A stretch of 64,000 bases of DNA, from NCBI RefSeq assembly GCF_004834005.1, contig NZ_STFF01000002.1, positions 964,898 through 1,028,897 of the forward strand, read 5' to 3'. Below are positions 34,934 to 43,843 of this stretch, in pieces; the first letter of the stretch is position 1, and the number at the start of each line of letters is the position of its first letter. The DNA comes from Niastella caeni. GTDB taxonomy: Bacteria > Bacteroidota > Bacteroidia > Chitinophagales > Chitinophagaceae. The notes below the pieces were generated by a model. The model saw nothing but the letters and a program-made list of their open reading frames with translations. It did not search any database and was not told where the DNA came from. Position numbers and translations under genes: made by a program.

Positions 34934-35162
34934 ATAAGATCCGTAATACATAGCGCCTCAAATTTTAATCAAGCCTTATTCCCACCTATCCACATCGACT
35001 GACGCTTGCAAACCACTTGAAGATAATAACCATTTCAACCTAACCTACGAGTTAACCTTGCCTGATAAGGATAAAAAAACCGGCAGTTCCGTTAAAACCA
35101 CCGGTGTAAAAGGTTAACCAACTATACTGACTGGTATTTATTAATTAACCCAAACTAAAGTT

Positions 35163-38100
35163 ATGCAAGATTTTGTTCCTTGCAAAGCGCCGGTTTTTGC
35201 CGGTACTGAACCGAAACTATTTCTGCTAAAAAGAGAAATTCAAAAAATTGGATTGGTTATGAGAATAACCGGCATTTTACTACTGGCTGCTACACTCCAG
35301 GTTTCTGCCAAAGGTTGGGGGCAGGAAAAGATCAGCCTTTCATTTAATAATGCGCCCATTGAGCAGGTCTTCAATGCAATAACCACGCAAACTGATATTG
35401 CATTTCTTTACCGGCCGCAATATGTAAAAGGCAAAAAGGTTACCATTCAAATTACCAATGCCAATTTAAAAACGGTATTGGAAATATGCCTGAAAGACCA
35501 GCAATTAACGTATGAGATCGTTGGGAAGAATGTGGCGATACGGCCGGTGAAGAGAGAGCATTCCATCTCAGGTTTAGAAGTAAATGAAAATGCTCCTCCA
35601 TTTATAGATGTGAGGGGGCGGGTGGTAAATGAGAAAGGGGATCCGGTGGAGGGGGTGACCATTACTGTTAAAGGAGCTTCCAAAAGTGCGGTTACCGATC
35701 GGAATGGAGAATTTTCGTTGGTTACTGTTGATCCGAATGCAATACTTGTATTCACACATATTAGCATGGAATCTTTTGAGCTGAAGGTAAGTGGGAAGTC
35801 GGAGTTGGTAATAAATTTGAAAACTAAGATCAGCGCATTGGACGATATTACAGTTACCTTAAATACCGGGTATCAACAGGTTCCCAAAGAAAGAGCAACA
35901 GGTTCCTTCGAATTCGTGAACAATGAAGAACTTAACAGGAAAGCTGGAATAGATATTTTGAGCCGGTTGGAAGGTGTCACAACAGGAGTTTTATTTGACA
36001 GACGATCCTCAAACCCCAATCAGATTTTTACATCAGCAAATTCTATTCTAATTAGAGGTTTGAATACTATGACGGAGTCCATCAAGACGCCACTGATCGT
36101 CGTGGACAACTTCCCTTATGATGGAGATATTAATAATATTAATCCTAACGATATAGAAAGTATTACTATTCTAAAAGATGCCTCAGCAGCATCCATTTAT
36201 GGTGCAAGGGCTGGTAATGGAGTCATTGTGATTTCTACCAAAAGGGGAAAGTATAATCAGGCTTTCAAATTAAACCTGACGAAAAATGTACAAATCATAC
36301 AGCGACCTGATCTTTTTAAATATCCTACGATGAGTCCTTCGCAATACATTGACTTTGAAATTGGGCTTTACAAAACTGGATACTTTAATAGCATTTTAAC
36401 CAATCCAAATTATCCGACAGTATCTCCCGTAATTGATATACTCAGAAAGCGAACGATCAATGCCATTTCGCCGTCTGACTCAGCAAATCAAATCGATACT
36501 TTGCGAGGTGGAGACGTTCGCAATTATTTTGAAAAATATATTTATCGGACAGGTGTTAACCATCAATATGCTGTTAACCTCAGCGGAGGTGCTTCACTAC
36601 TAAAATATTCTTTGATGGCTGGCTATGATGAAATGAAAAGCAATCAAGTAGGTAATCAATACCGGCGGCTTACGATGAGATCCAACAATTCATTTTCACC
36701 CATTAAAAAGTTAGACTTAAGTCTTGACATTGCATTTACCAGTAGCAGCGCCAACAACAACAGCCTCGGCAACTTTGGAGACAACGGTTATAACACCGAT
36801 AGCAGGAGGTTGTACCCTTACGCCTCCTTAGCTAATGATCAGGACTTGCCACTGGCAATCGCAAAAGATTACCGTTCAGGATACACTGATACAGCGGGTG
36901 CAGGCAAACTCTTAGATTGGAAGTTCCGGCCACTTCAGGAATTGCAAAATGCAGATAATACATCCAGATTGCAGGATTTGCTGCTTAATGTGGGAGCCAA
37001 CTACTCGCTAATGAAATTTCTTTCTATTCAAACCAACTACCAATATCAGCATACGAACGGTACGCAGGATAATTTTCTTAGTAAGGAAATGTACTTTACC
37101 AGAAATCTAATAAACTTGTACAGCCAGATAAGCGGGAATAATATTATCTATAATATTCCTCGCGGTGGTATCATGAATTCGAATGTAACGGATCTGACCT
37201 CCCACCAGGGTAGAACCCAACTTAACTTTAATAAATCCTGGAATACAAAACATCAGATAACTGCTATCGTAGGTTCTGAGCTAAGAGAACGAAAAATGAG
37301 TATACGGGTTGAAAGGCTCTATGGTTTTGATCCTAATACGTATTCAAACGGTAATGTTGATTATATTAATAACTATAATCTTTATGGAGGCAGAGGTACC
37401 TCTCAAATTCCTAATGTATCAGGTCGTACATTAACTACTGATCGGTTTGTATCTATTTACGGAAATGCAGCCTACACTTATGGAGGGAAATACACCCTAA
37501 GCGCCAGTGGAAGAAGGGATGCTGCCAACTTGTTTGGGGTTAACATTAACAACAAATGGAAGCCTTTGTGGACAGTTGGTGGAGCCTGGAATATTAGCGA
37601 CGAATCTTTTTACAAATCGAAACTTTTAACGTATCTAAAACTCAGGGCCACTTTTGGCTATCAGGGTAATGTCAACAATTCTCTCTCTCCAAGAACAATC
37701 ATTACCTATATACCGGCCAATACCCCAGGTAATGTCATTAATCAAATATCTGCTAACATTTCCAGTATGGCAAATCCTGAACTTAGTTGGGAGACGCTCA
37801 GACAAATTAATCTGGGTTTTGATTATAGGCTTGCTTTCCGAGTAGGTGGTAGCATCGATGTGTACAATAAAAAGTCGAAGAATTTGATTTGGGACGCCCC
37901 AATGGATGCTACTACTGGAAGAACATCAGTAAAATCTAATAGTGCTTCAATGACCGGTTTTGGTGTAGATGTTAATATTAATTCTGCCAACTTAACCGGG
38001 AAATTTCAATGGAACACAGAGTTAGGTTATAGTTATATCTCCAATAAAGTAACGGGCTATGCAGACGCCGACCAGTTGGATAAAAATAATCCGGTGTCAA

Positions 38101-38798
38101 CCATTGTTGCTTCAAGTGGGATGAGGATTGCTGCATTTCGAGGGAAATCACCTTATTCAATTTCCAGTTACCGGTTTGCCGGTCTTGACCCTACCAACGG
38201 AGATCCTATGGGTTATCTTGGAACTAAAGTATCGAAAGATTACTTGAAAATTTTCAACCAGCCTAACTCTGATACTGCAAATATTATCTATCATGGTTCG
38301 GCAATACCAACATCCTTCGGCTTTTTCAACAATGTTTTTAAGTATAAAGGGGTGTCACTCCTCGTGAATATTAATTATTATTTAGGATTCTATTTTCGCA
38401 AAAGTAGTATCACTTATACTGGCTTGATCAATGCCGGTATTACTCATACAGACTATTCAAAGAGATGGATGAATCCGGGCGACGAGGAATTCACCACCAT
38501 CCCAAGCCTTTCATATTCGGTTTCAACTACCCGAAGGGATGATTTTTATGCTTATTCCTCTGTTAATGTTTTGAAAGGAGATCACATCCGTCTGCAAAAT
38601 ATCCGGATAGGTTACGATCTTCTGACCCAGAGACGTAAAGCCTTTCCTGTAAAGCAAGTTCAGGTGTATGGAAATGTAGAAAATCTGGCCATCATTTGGA
38701 GGGCTAATAAGGAGGGGTTGGACCCAATTTATAATTCTGGAAATGCTTTGTATCCTGTTCCCAAAACGTTTACGGCTGGGGTGAAAGTGGATTTTTAA
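35163..38798 (+). CDS. SusC/RagA-family TonB-linked outer-membrane transporter with STN domain
   Basis: The 1211-residue product has a long N-terminus with the signal helix at 33-52 (MRITGILLLAATLQVSA; ATG 35259 is a possible alternative start). An STN secretin/TonB short N-terminal domain follows (about 60-130), then a carboxypeptidase-like domain (about 147-225, VEGVTITVKGASKSAVTDRN), the plug with DIESITILKDASAASIYGAR and GNGVIVISTK (about 255-365), and a long barrel. It should bind and import a nutrient, most likely a glycan or peptide, with SusD. The STN domain implies signalling to the FecR next door. The substrate cannot be read from the sequence. Confidence 0.95.
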   Translation: MQDFVPCKAPVFAGTEPKLFLLKREIQKIGLVMRITGILLLAATLQVSAKGWGQEKISLSFNNAPIEQVFNAITTQTDIAFLYRPQYVKGKKVTIQITNANLKTVLEICLKDQQLTYEIVGKNVAIRPVKREHSISGLEVNENAPPFIDVRGRVVNEKGDPVEGVTITVKGASKSAVTDRNGEFSLVTVDPNAILVFTHISMESFELKVSGKSELVINLKTKISALDDITVTLNTGYQQVPKERATGSFEFVNNEELNRKAGIDILSRLEGVTTGVLFDRRSSNPNQIFTSANSILIRGLNTMTESIKTPLIVVDNFPYDGDINNINPNDIESITILKDASAASIYGARAGNGVIVISTKRGKYNQAFKLNLTKNVQIIQRPDLFKYPTMSPSQYIDFEIGLYKTGYFNSILTNPNYPTVSPVIDILRKRTINAISPSDSANQIDTLRGGDVRNYFEKYIYRTGVNHQYAVNLSGGASLLKYSLMAGYDEMKSNQVGNQYRRLTMRSNNSFSPIKKLDLSLDIAFTSSSANNNSLGNFGDNGYNTDSRRLYPYASLANDQDLPLAIAKDYRSGYTDTAGAGKLLDWKFRPLQELQNADNTSRLQDLLLNVGANYSLMKFLSIQTNYQYQHTNGTQDNFLSKEMYFTRNLINLYSQISGNNIIYNIPRGGIMNSNVTDLTSHQGRTQLNFNKSWNTKHQITAIVGSELRERKMSIRVERLYGFDPNTYSNGNVDYINNYNLYGGRGTSQIPNVSGRTLTTDRFVSIYGNAAYTYGGKYTLSASGRRDAANLFGVNINNKWKPLWTVGGAWNISDESFYKSKLLTYLKLRATFGYQGNVNNSLSPRTIITYIPANTPGNVINQISANISSMANPELSWETLRQINLGFDYRLAFRVGGSIDVYNKKSKNLIWDAPMDATTGRTSVKSNSASMTGFGVDVNINSANLTGKFQWNTELGYSYISNKVTGYADADQLDKNNPVSTIVASSGMRIAAFRGKSPYSISSYRFAGLDPTNGDPMGYLGTKVSKDYLKIFNQPNSDTANIIYHGSAIPTSFGFFNNVFKYKGVSLLVNINYYLGFYFRKSSITYTGLINAGITHTDYSKRWMNPGDEEFTTIPSLSYSVSTTRRDDFYAYSSVNVLKGDHIRLQNIRIGYDLLTQRRKAFPVKQVQVYGNVENLAIIWRANKEGLDPIYNSGNALYPVPKTFTAGVKVDF

Positions 38799-38833
38799 CA
38801 ACAACCTTTTCATTGACAAATTACCTTAAACAA

Positions 38834-40201
38834 ATGAAATACCCATATATACTCCACATTATACTTTGTAGTTTACTTTCAATAACCTGTTTTTCATGTA
38901 AAAAATATTTGGATGAAAAGCCAAATCAAAATCTTTCTACTCCTGAAACTATTACAGATTTACAAGCCTTGTTAGACAATGGTGAATTTTACAGAAAAGG
39001 AGCAGCCCGAATGGGAGGAACAGCAGCAGATGAGTTTTATGTTATCTACTCCGATTGGGAATTTTTGGATGAGCTTCGAAAATACGGTTACATATGGGAC
39101 ACTAATGTTGACGATATTTCAGACTGGAACGTGTTTTATTTAAACGTTTCGCTAGCAAATACCATTCTTGATAACTGGCCAAACATCGCTGCCAAATCTC
39201 CTGGTACTCAGGCTGATGAAATAAAAGGCGGCGCTCTTGTTCACAGGGCCAATTGCTTTTATCAACTTGCTCAAATATTTGCACCTCAATATGATGCTGC
39301 TACAGCAAATTCTGATCTTGGAATTCCCCTCCGTATCGATGCCGATTTTAATAAGCCTAGTAAAAGGGCAAGTGTCTCACAGACTTATGATCAAATAATA
39401 AGTGACCTTACAGCAGCCACACAGTTGCTGCCAATTACCACACAGTATAAGACCAGGCCCAATAGGGCTGCCGCTTTGGCTTATTTGGCAAGGGTATATC
39501 TGCAGAAAGGAGACTATTCCAATGCAAGAAACGCAGCTGATCAGTGCTTACAGTTGTATGCCACGCTTATCGACTATAATGACCCGCAACAGATTGATAC
39601 CCTACTTACGGAGCCATTTAAAAATAAGGGCGTATTAAATCCTGAGATCATCCTCTATCTAAATGACGAGGCTTCCCTCACTTTCAGTTCCAGGGCTAAG
39701 CTTGATACGACAATTTATACTTCCTACGCTAGTAATGATATCCGTAGGGCTGCTTTTGCAAGGAGCAATTCTGACGGTTCAAAAAGGTTTAAAGGTTCAT
39801 ACAATGGATCCGCAGGTCTATTTGTAGGGCTTGGAACGGCTGAAGTGTATTTGATCCGCGCAGAAGCCAACGCAAGATTGGGAAATAAAGATGCGGCCTT
39901 GCAGGATTTAAACACGTTACTAGTAAAGCGTTTTAAAACCGGAACCTATGTTCCAATCACCGCCCCTTCGGCCGAGGTAGCTCTGGATATTATCCTAAAA
40001 GAAAGAAAAAAGGAAATGTTATACAGAGGTGTCAGATGGTCTGATATAAGAAGGTTAAATAAAGAGCCGGGAAGGGCAATTACTTTAAAACGCAATCTAA
40101 ATGGTCAGATTTATACCCTCATACCTAATGATTCGAGATACGTTTTTTTGATACCTCAGAGTATTATGCAATATAGTAGTCTACAACAAAATCCCCGATA
40201 A
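38834..40201 (+). CDS. SusD/RagB-family nutrient-binding lipoprotein
   Basis: ATG 38834 begins a lipoprotein signal (CSLLSITCFSCKKYLDEKP, lipidated Cys about residue 22), so the in-frame TTG at 38813 was not used. The 455-residue product has the SusD pattern: N-terminal helical/TPR scaffold (LDNGEFYRKGAARMGGTAAD), RPNRAAALAYLARVYLQKGD and RAEANARLGNKDAALQDLNT, and LKERKKEMLYRGVRWSDIRR near the end. It forms the lid over the SusC channel. It begins 35 bp after the SusC stop and overlaps the next gene by 1 bp. Confidence 0.95.
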   Translation: MKYPYILHIILCSLLSITCFSCKKYLDEKPNQNLSTPETITDLQALLDNGEFYRKGAARMGGTAADEFYVIYSDWEFLDELRKYGYIWDTNVDDISDWNVFYLNVSLANTILDNWPNIAAKSPGTQADEIKGGALVHRANCFYQLAQIFAPQYDAATANSDLGIPLRIDADFNKPSKRASVSQTYDQIISDLTAATQLLPITTQYKTRPNRAAALAYLARVYLQKGDYSNARNAADQCLQLYATLIDYNDPQQIDTLLTEPFKNKGVLNPEIILYLNDEASLTFSSRAKLDTTIYTSYASNDIRRAAFARSNSDGSKRFKGSYNGSAGLFVGLGTAEVYLIRAEANARLGNKDAALQDLNTLLVKRFKTGTYVPITAPSAEVALDIILKERKKEMLYRGVRWSDIRRLNKEPGRAITLKRNLNGQIYTLIPNDSRYVFLIPQSIMQYSSLQQNPR

Positions 40202-40686
40202 TGATTATGAAAAAAATAATGCAATTTGCAACATTGTTTTGGGTTTGTCTTTTTTCCGCCAACTTGATACAGTCTCAATCAAATTTAAAATCAAAGGAGC
40301 CGGTTAAAGTAGTAAACTGGAAAAATAAAGCCATGTTGATTATCGATGAAATTTGGGAACAAGCAAAAAATGAAATTGTTTTACAAGTAGGAGAAGAGAA
40401 ATATAAAGAGATCCGGAGGAATTATGATTGGAAAAGCATCCCAAGCCAAATGACTATATTTGATGGTAATAGAAGGAGAACAGTGATTGAATTATCAAAA
40501 AAGCTGGATAGCTTGAAATGCCTGTATAAGATTGCTACTTTTAGTGCACAAGCAAAAGGAGGCATTCCGATTAATATAGCGATCGTTGAAGTTCCCTATA
40601 AAGGAAATGAAGACTGGGACCCGAAAGCAAAATGGAATGTTGTTTATTTTCTTTTAAATGTTGATGATATTCAGGTTATAAAATAA
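40201..40686 (+). CDS. Hypothetical exported protein of the SusCD operon
   Basis: The 161-residue product has a signal peptide (about 1-25) followed by a lysine-rich mixed alpha/beta domain (WKNKAMLIIDEIWEQAKNEI, PINIAIVEVPYKGNEDWDPK). I do not recognise it. Its ATG overlaps the last base of the SusD stop codon (TAATG), so it is translationally coupled and likely works with the SusCD pair. An alternative ATG at 40207 gives a two-residue shorter form. A terminator lies right behind. Confidence 0.7.
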   Translation: MIMKKIMQFATLFWVCLFSANLIQSQSNLKSKEPVKVVNWKNKAMLIIDEIWEQAKNEIVLQVGEEKYKEIRRNYDWKSIPSQMTIFDGNRRRTVIELSKKLDSLKCLYKIATFSAQAKGGIPINIAIVEVPYKGNEDWDPKAKWNVVYFLLNVDDIQVIK

Positions 40687-40702
40687 TAGAGCATTATAAA
40701 AT

Positions 40703-40735
40703 AAGCCGGTTAGGGTTTTAATCCTGTACCGGCTT
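40703..40735. terminator. Bidirectional terminator between convergent genes
   Basis: An 8-bp perfect stem (AAGCCGGT/ACCGGCTT), with T-rich flanks on both strands, serves the SusCD operon (+) and the facing small exported gene (-). Confidence 0.75.
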
Positions 40736-40745
40736 GTTTATTTTA

Positions 40746-41087
40746 CTAGTCTTCTCTTTCTAATTGGTAGTTGCCAAAGGTTCCTTCTGTATCTGACGCG
40801 TCATTCAAAGATGAATTGGGTGTAGTAGATCTGTCCAAAACATCATAAGCAGCTGCAAATTCATCGGTAGTAATAGTTCCATTATCGTCAACAATTTTGA
40901 TCCAAGCCAAGAAACTGTCTCCAGATATTGGGTTTTGTACACTTGCAGGATAAGTGTAGTTGCCTAATACGTCGTGATTGCCGCTACCGTTATAGTCCAG
41001 GTAAACCGTTACTGTTTTCTTTGTAGTAAAAGAGCTGATAGTAATTGCTAACACTAAGCTTAAAATTCCTAATAGGTTGCGTTTCAT
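40746..41087 (-). CDS. Small exported protein, paralogue A, with EF-hand-like loop
   Basis: The 113-residue product has a signal peptide (about 1-23, TISSFTTKK). Its core WIKIVDDNGTITTDEFAAAY matches the later part of an EF-hand loop (D-D-N-G-x-I-x-x-x-E-F), although position 1 of the loop is Ile instead of Asp, so calcium binding is doubtful. It is about one third identical in pattern with the neighbour at 41243. Both lie beside a MauE-like gene. Small exported proteins near MauE-like genes are frequent in Bacteroidota, with no known function. Confidence 0.65.
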   Translation of the reverse strand: MKRNLLGILSLVLAITISSFTTKKTVTVYLDYNGSGNHDVLGNYTYPASVQNPISGDSFLAWIKIVDDNGTITTDEFAAAYDVLDRSTTPNSSLNDASDTEGTFGNYQLERED

Positions 41088-41242
41088 AAAAGAATCAAGT
41101 TTAAAAGTTAATGAATGTTTGTGCCTACTCTTTTAAAGGTTTTCAGCATTCCCCTTTTCCTTAAGGATTAGCGATAAGGGATCGCTTCCTGACCGTAGCC
41201 GGCCAACCCGGTCAGGATTATTGGCCAATAAAAATTTGAGTA

Positions 41243-41590
41243 TTATTCTTCTCCTTTTTCTATTTGATATTCTCTGCCATTATATGATTCCTCGCCTTCT
41301 TCATCATCATCCAGTGTATTCAGCGAATCATTAGTTACGTCCATAAATTCAAATGCGTCATTAAATTCAGTATCGGTAACTGTTCCATTATCATCACAAA
41401 TGCGTATCCAGATAAGGATCGCAGTTCCTACTACTGTCGATTGGGCGGTGCTGGTTTGTGTATAATTTGATCTGACATTTTGGGCTCCGCTGATATAAAT
41501 AAAATAAATGTCGATACATGATTTTGTTGTAAATGAACTTCCTGCAATACCAAGGATCAATGCAATTAAGGGGAAAAGATGTTTTTTCAT
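41243..41590 (-). CDS. Small exported protein, paralogue B, with EF-hand-like loop
   Basis: ATG 41590 (MKKHLFPLIALILGIAG) is chosen; the upstream in-frame TTG at 41596 is unlikely. The 115-residue product has a signal peptide (about 1-22, GSSFTTKS) and a core WIRICDDNGTVTDTEFNDAF matching paralogue A. The C-terminus is strongly acidic (LNTLDDDEEGEESYN). Both copies share SSFTTK after the signal, a TxxxSxV segment and the DDNGT loop. They appear to be a tandem duplication with much divergence. Confidence 0.65.
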   Translation of the reverse strand: MKKHLFPLIALILGIAGSSFTTKSCIDIYFIYISGAQNVRSNYTQTSTAQSTVVGTAILIWIRICDDNGTVTDTEFNDAFEFMDVTNDSLNTLDDDEEGEESYNGREYQIEKGEE

Positions 41591-41653
41591 AAACAAAGTT
41601 TTAAGGTTATAAATAAATGATTTGCATAACTAAGGCCGGCTGTTAGTAATGAA

Positions 41654-42112
41654 TCAGGTATAAACGATTGATTGAGATTCGGATTCTGTTTTATTATTTT
41701 CCTTTTTTATCAGAAGAATTCCTGTTATGGATAGCACTAACAGTAAACTATATAGCAGGATTTGTTTGGAACTGGAGAGATAATTTATTATTCCTCCGAA
41801 ATCATGCGGAAAGTGCGGGTACTTTAGAATTATATATCCTGCTAATAGCGAGGATAAAATACTTGCAATAAATCCGATTTTTCTGGTTTGTGGGAAGTAA
41901 AGAAGTGTCACAATTATAAATTCAGATACTAACATTATCCACGCTATTGCATCTCTGTTAGAGGTATAGAAGCCCAATAAATTTTTGAGGCTTTGTAGCT
42001 GAACATAACTGCTGATTAGAGTATGAACAAAGAAGATCAAAAGCAATGAAGCAATGATTTCTGCAACAAGTTTTCTTTTTGGCTTATTGCCAGACAAGGT
42101 TATAGCGCTCAT
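41654..42112 (-). CDS. MauE/DoxX-like membrane protein without the redox cysteines
   Basis: ATG 42112 (MSAITLSGNK) is used; upstream 16 residues seem non-coding. The 152-residue product has four membrane helices: EIIASLLLIFFVHTLISSYV, AIAWIMLVSEFIIVTLLYF, IGFIASILSSLLAGYIILKY and ILLYSLLLVLSITGILLIKK. In Bacteroidota MauE relatives the loop after helix 3 reads C-x-C-G-G; here it reads HFPHDFGGIINYLS, with no cysteine. A redox role, as proposed for MauE, is therefore unlikely, and it may have become a partner of the small exported paralogues. Confidence 0.75.
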   Translation of the reverse strand: MSAITLSGNKPKRKLVAEIIASLLLIFFVHTLISSYVQLQSLKNLLGFYTSNRDAIAWIMLVSEFIIVTLLYFPQTRKIGFIASILSSLLAGYIILKYPHFPHDFGGIINYLSSSKQILLYSLLLVLSITGILLIKKENNKTESESQSIVYT

Positions 42113-42345
42113 AGAATGGTAGTTAAATTCTGATAATGGAATTATTATAATACTATACAAAATAAATGGACTAAATAATCAATAAATTTCGTTGTCCCTA
42201 AATTCTATATGCAAGTTATAAAACGAAAATGTTGCTATCTGCACAGTTTAGTATGAGGAATGCACTTTTTTTAAAAACAGGTTAGCATTACAGTTATGAT
42301 GTAATTTATCTTGAAGTACAAGCCAGAAAGGGTAATTGTATAATT

Positions 42346-42380
42346 AAAAAAGGACCATCATTGCTGATGATCCTTTTTGG
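42346..42380. terminator. Terminator downstream of the 86-residue gene
   Basis: A 10-bp stem with one mismatch (AGGACCATCA/TGATGATCCT) flanked by A-run and T-run, so it can work in both directions. It ends the minus-strand gene at 42400. Confidence 0.7.
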
Positions 42381-42399
42381 CTGACCGGATAAGCTTGAT

Positions 42400-42660
42400 T
42401 TATTTTCTTATAGGCCTGCTGGCATCGGTTTTATCTGTATAATCTGCCAATTCCGATTCATTATCAAAAGCACGCGTAATCACAATACCCTTACTGTTGA
42501 TATTCGAAAACTCATGCAAAAGTTCAACATAAAAGGTATTGACAATATATAGAAACAACCTGTTACCCGATACAACCCTGTCTGCAAGGAATACACCATG
42601 CTCTTTAATTACCTGAATTTGTTCGTGTTTGCTTAGTTCTTGAAATTCCTTGATGGTCAT
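42400..42660 (-). CDS. Hypothetical protein
   Basis: The 86-residue product is a small soluble alpha/beta protein (FQELSKHEQIQVIKEHGVFL, FLYIVNTFYVELLHEFSNIN) of unknown function. The N-terminal helices resemble those of small proteins often adjoining mobile or regulatory genes, but nothing is diagnostic. It is divergent from the encapsulin gene, with 259 bp between the starts. Confidence 0.6.
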   Translation of the reverse strand: MTIKEFQELSKHEQIQVIKEHGVFLADRVVSGNRLFLYIVNTFYVELLHEFSNINSKGIVITRAFDNESELADYTDKTDASRPIRK

Positions 42661-42711
42661 AAATATGTTGTTAAGAGGAAACTTTGTACTGCAATAATAA
42701 CAAACTTACTA

Positions 42712-42734
42712 AATAGTATACAAAAATAGTAGAC
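42712..42734 (+). promoter_or_regulatory. Direct repeat upstream of the encapsulin (candidate operator)
   Basis: AATAGTATAC (42712) and AATAGTAGAC (42725) form a 13-bp-spaced direct repeat. About 58 bases after the second copy lies CACTCTTGT (42782), so the geometry resembles the stress promoters with a different box. A further dyad CCTAC/GTAGG is at 42802-42818. Regulation by a sulfur-responsive factor is inference. Confidence 0.4.
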
Positions 42735-42919
42735 TAAAAAATAAAATTGTTTGTTTAATTTATTTAACTTCAAATCAGGTTCACTCTTGTGATTTTAGAA
42801 ACCTACAAAAACAGTAGGCAATATATGCGAATTAATATGTATTCGTCTTTGGGGGTAAGGGATTGGCCGTTATACATCTTACATTGATCATTTTTATTCT
42901 TTCATATAATCTTTATGTC

Positions 42920-43840
42920 ATGGCTGAATTAACAAAAAAACTAACTGCCCTTGGCGACGTAGCGGCGCGGCAATTGGCGATCGCTACCCGTACAGTTCCT
43001 CAGATGATCACCATTACACCCCGTTGGCTCACGCATTTACTTAATTGGATACCGGTGGAATCTGGTATTTACCGGCTCAATAAAGTAAAGGACGCCAGCA
43101 GTGTGCAGGTTGATTGTTCCGCTCGAGATGAACGGGAGTTGCCGCAAACCTATGTTGACTACATCGAGGCGCCCCGGGAATATATGTTAAGCGCCGTTAA
43201 CACAGTGCTGGATGTGCATACCCGGGTTTCTGATCTGTACAGCAAACCTTACAATCAAATTGGTGAACAATTACGCCTTATCATTGAAACCATCAAAGAA
43301 CGTCAGGAAAGTGAACTGATCAACAACCCCGAATACGGTCTGTTACACAGCGTTGCGCCGCAACAAAGGATAAGTACCCGCTCTGGTGCTCCTACACCAG
43401 ATGATTTGGACGAATTGATTTCAAAAGTCTGGAAACAACCGGGGTTCTTTTTATTGCATCCAAATGCTATAGCCGCGTTTGGTAGAGAATGTACCCGCCG
43501 CGGAGTACCACCGCCCACAGTTTCATTATTTGGTTCTCAGTTCCTTACCTGGCGTGGCATTCCCTTAATTCCATCCGATAAAATTGCTATTGAAGATGGT
43601 AAATCAAAAATATTATTACTACGCACCGGTGAAAGCCGCCAGGGTGTGGTAGGGCTTTATCAGCCCAATTTGCCGGGTGAACAGTCTCCTGGTTTGTCAG
43701 TTCGCTTTATGGGAATCAACCACCAGGCAATTGCCTCTTATCTCGTTTCATTGTATTGTTCATTGGCCGTATTGGTCGACGATGCCCTTGCGGTACTGGA
43801 TGATGTTGAAGTAGGAAAGTATCATCAATACAATTATTAA
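42920..43840 (+). CDS. Family 2A encapsulin nanocompartment shell protein
   Basis: ATG 42920 (MAELTKKLTALGDVAARQLA) gives 306 residues, the normal family 2A length; a TTG at 42863 would add a spurious hydrophobic stretch. Recognisable landmarks are TPRWLTHLLNWIPVESGIYR, an HK97-like E-loop/P-domain segment EYMLSAVNTVLDVHTRVSDL, IAAFGRECTRRGVPPPTVSL, and the closing SVRFMGINHQAIASYLVSLY. Subunits should assemble into an icosahedral shell. Directly downstream, 3 bp after its stop, is a cysteine desulfurase, the characteristic cargo of family 2A shells, which store or handle sulfur. There is no cNMP-binding insert, which separates it from family 2B. Confidence 0.93.
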   Translation: MAELTKKLTALGDVAARQLAIATRTVPQMITITPRWLTHLLNWIPVESGIYRLNKVKDASSVQVDCSARDERELPQTYVDYIEAPREYMLSAVNTVLDVHTRVSDLYSKPYNQIGEQLRLIIETIKERQESELINNPEYGLLHSVAPQQRISTRSGAPTPDDLDELISKVWKQPGFFLLHPNAIAAFGRECTRRGVPPPTVSLFGSQFLTWRGIPLIPSDKIAIEDGKSKILLLRTGESRQGVVGLYQPNLPGEQSPGLSVRFMGINHQAIASYLVSLYCSLAVLVDDALAVLDDVEVGKYHQYNY

Positions 43841-43843
43841 TGT

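Noticed and set aside
42863..42919. 19-residue hydrophobic extension of the encapsulin
   Set aside because: It would start at TTG and give a false membrane segment on a cytosolic shell protein.
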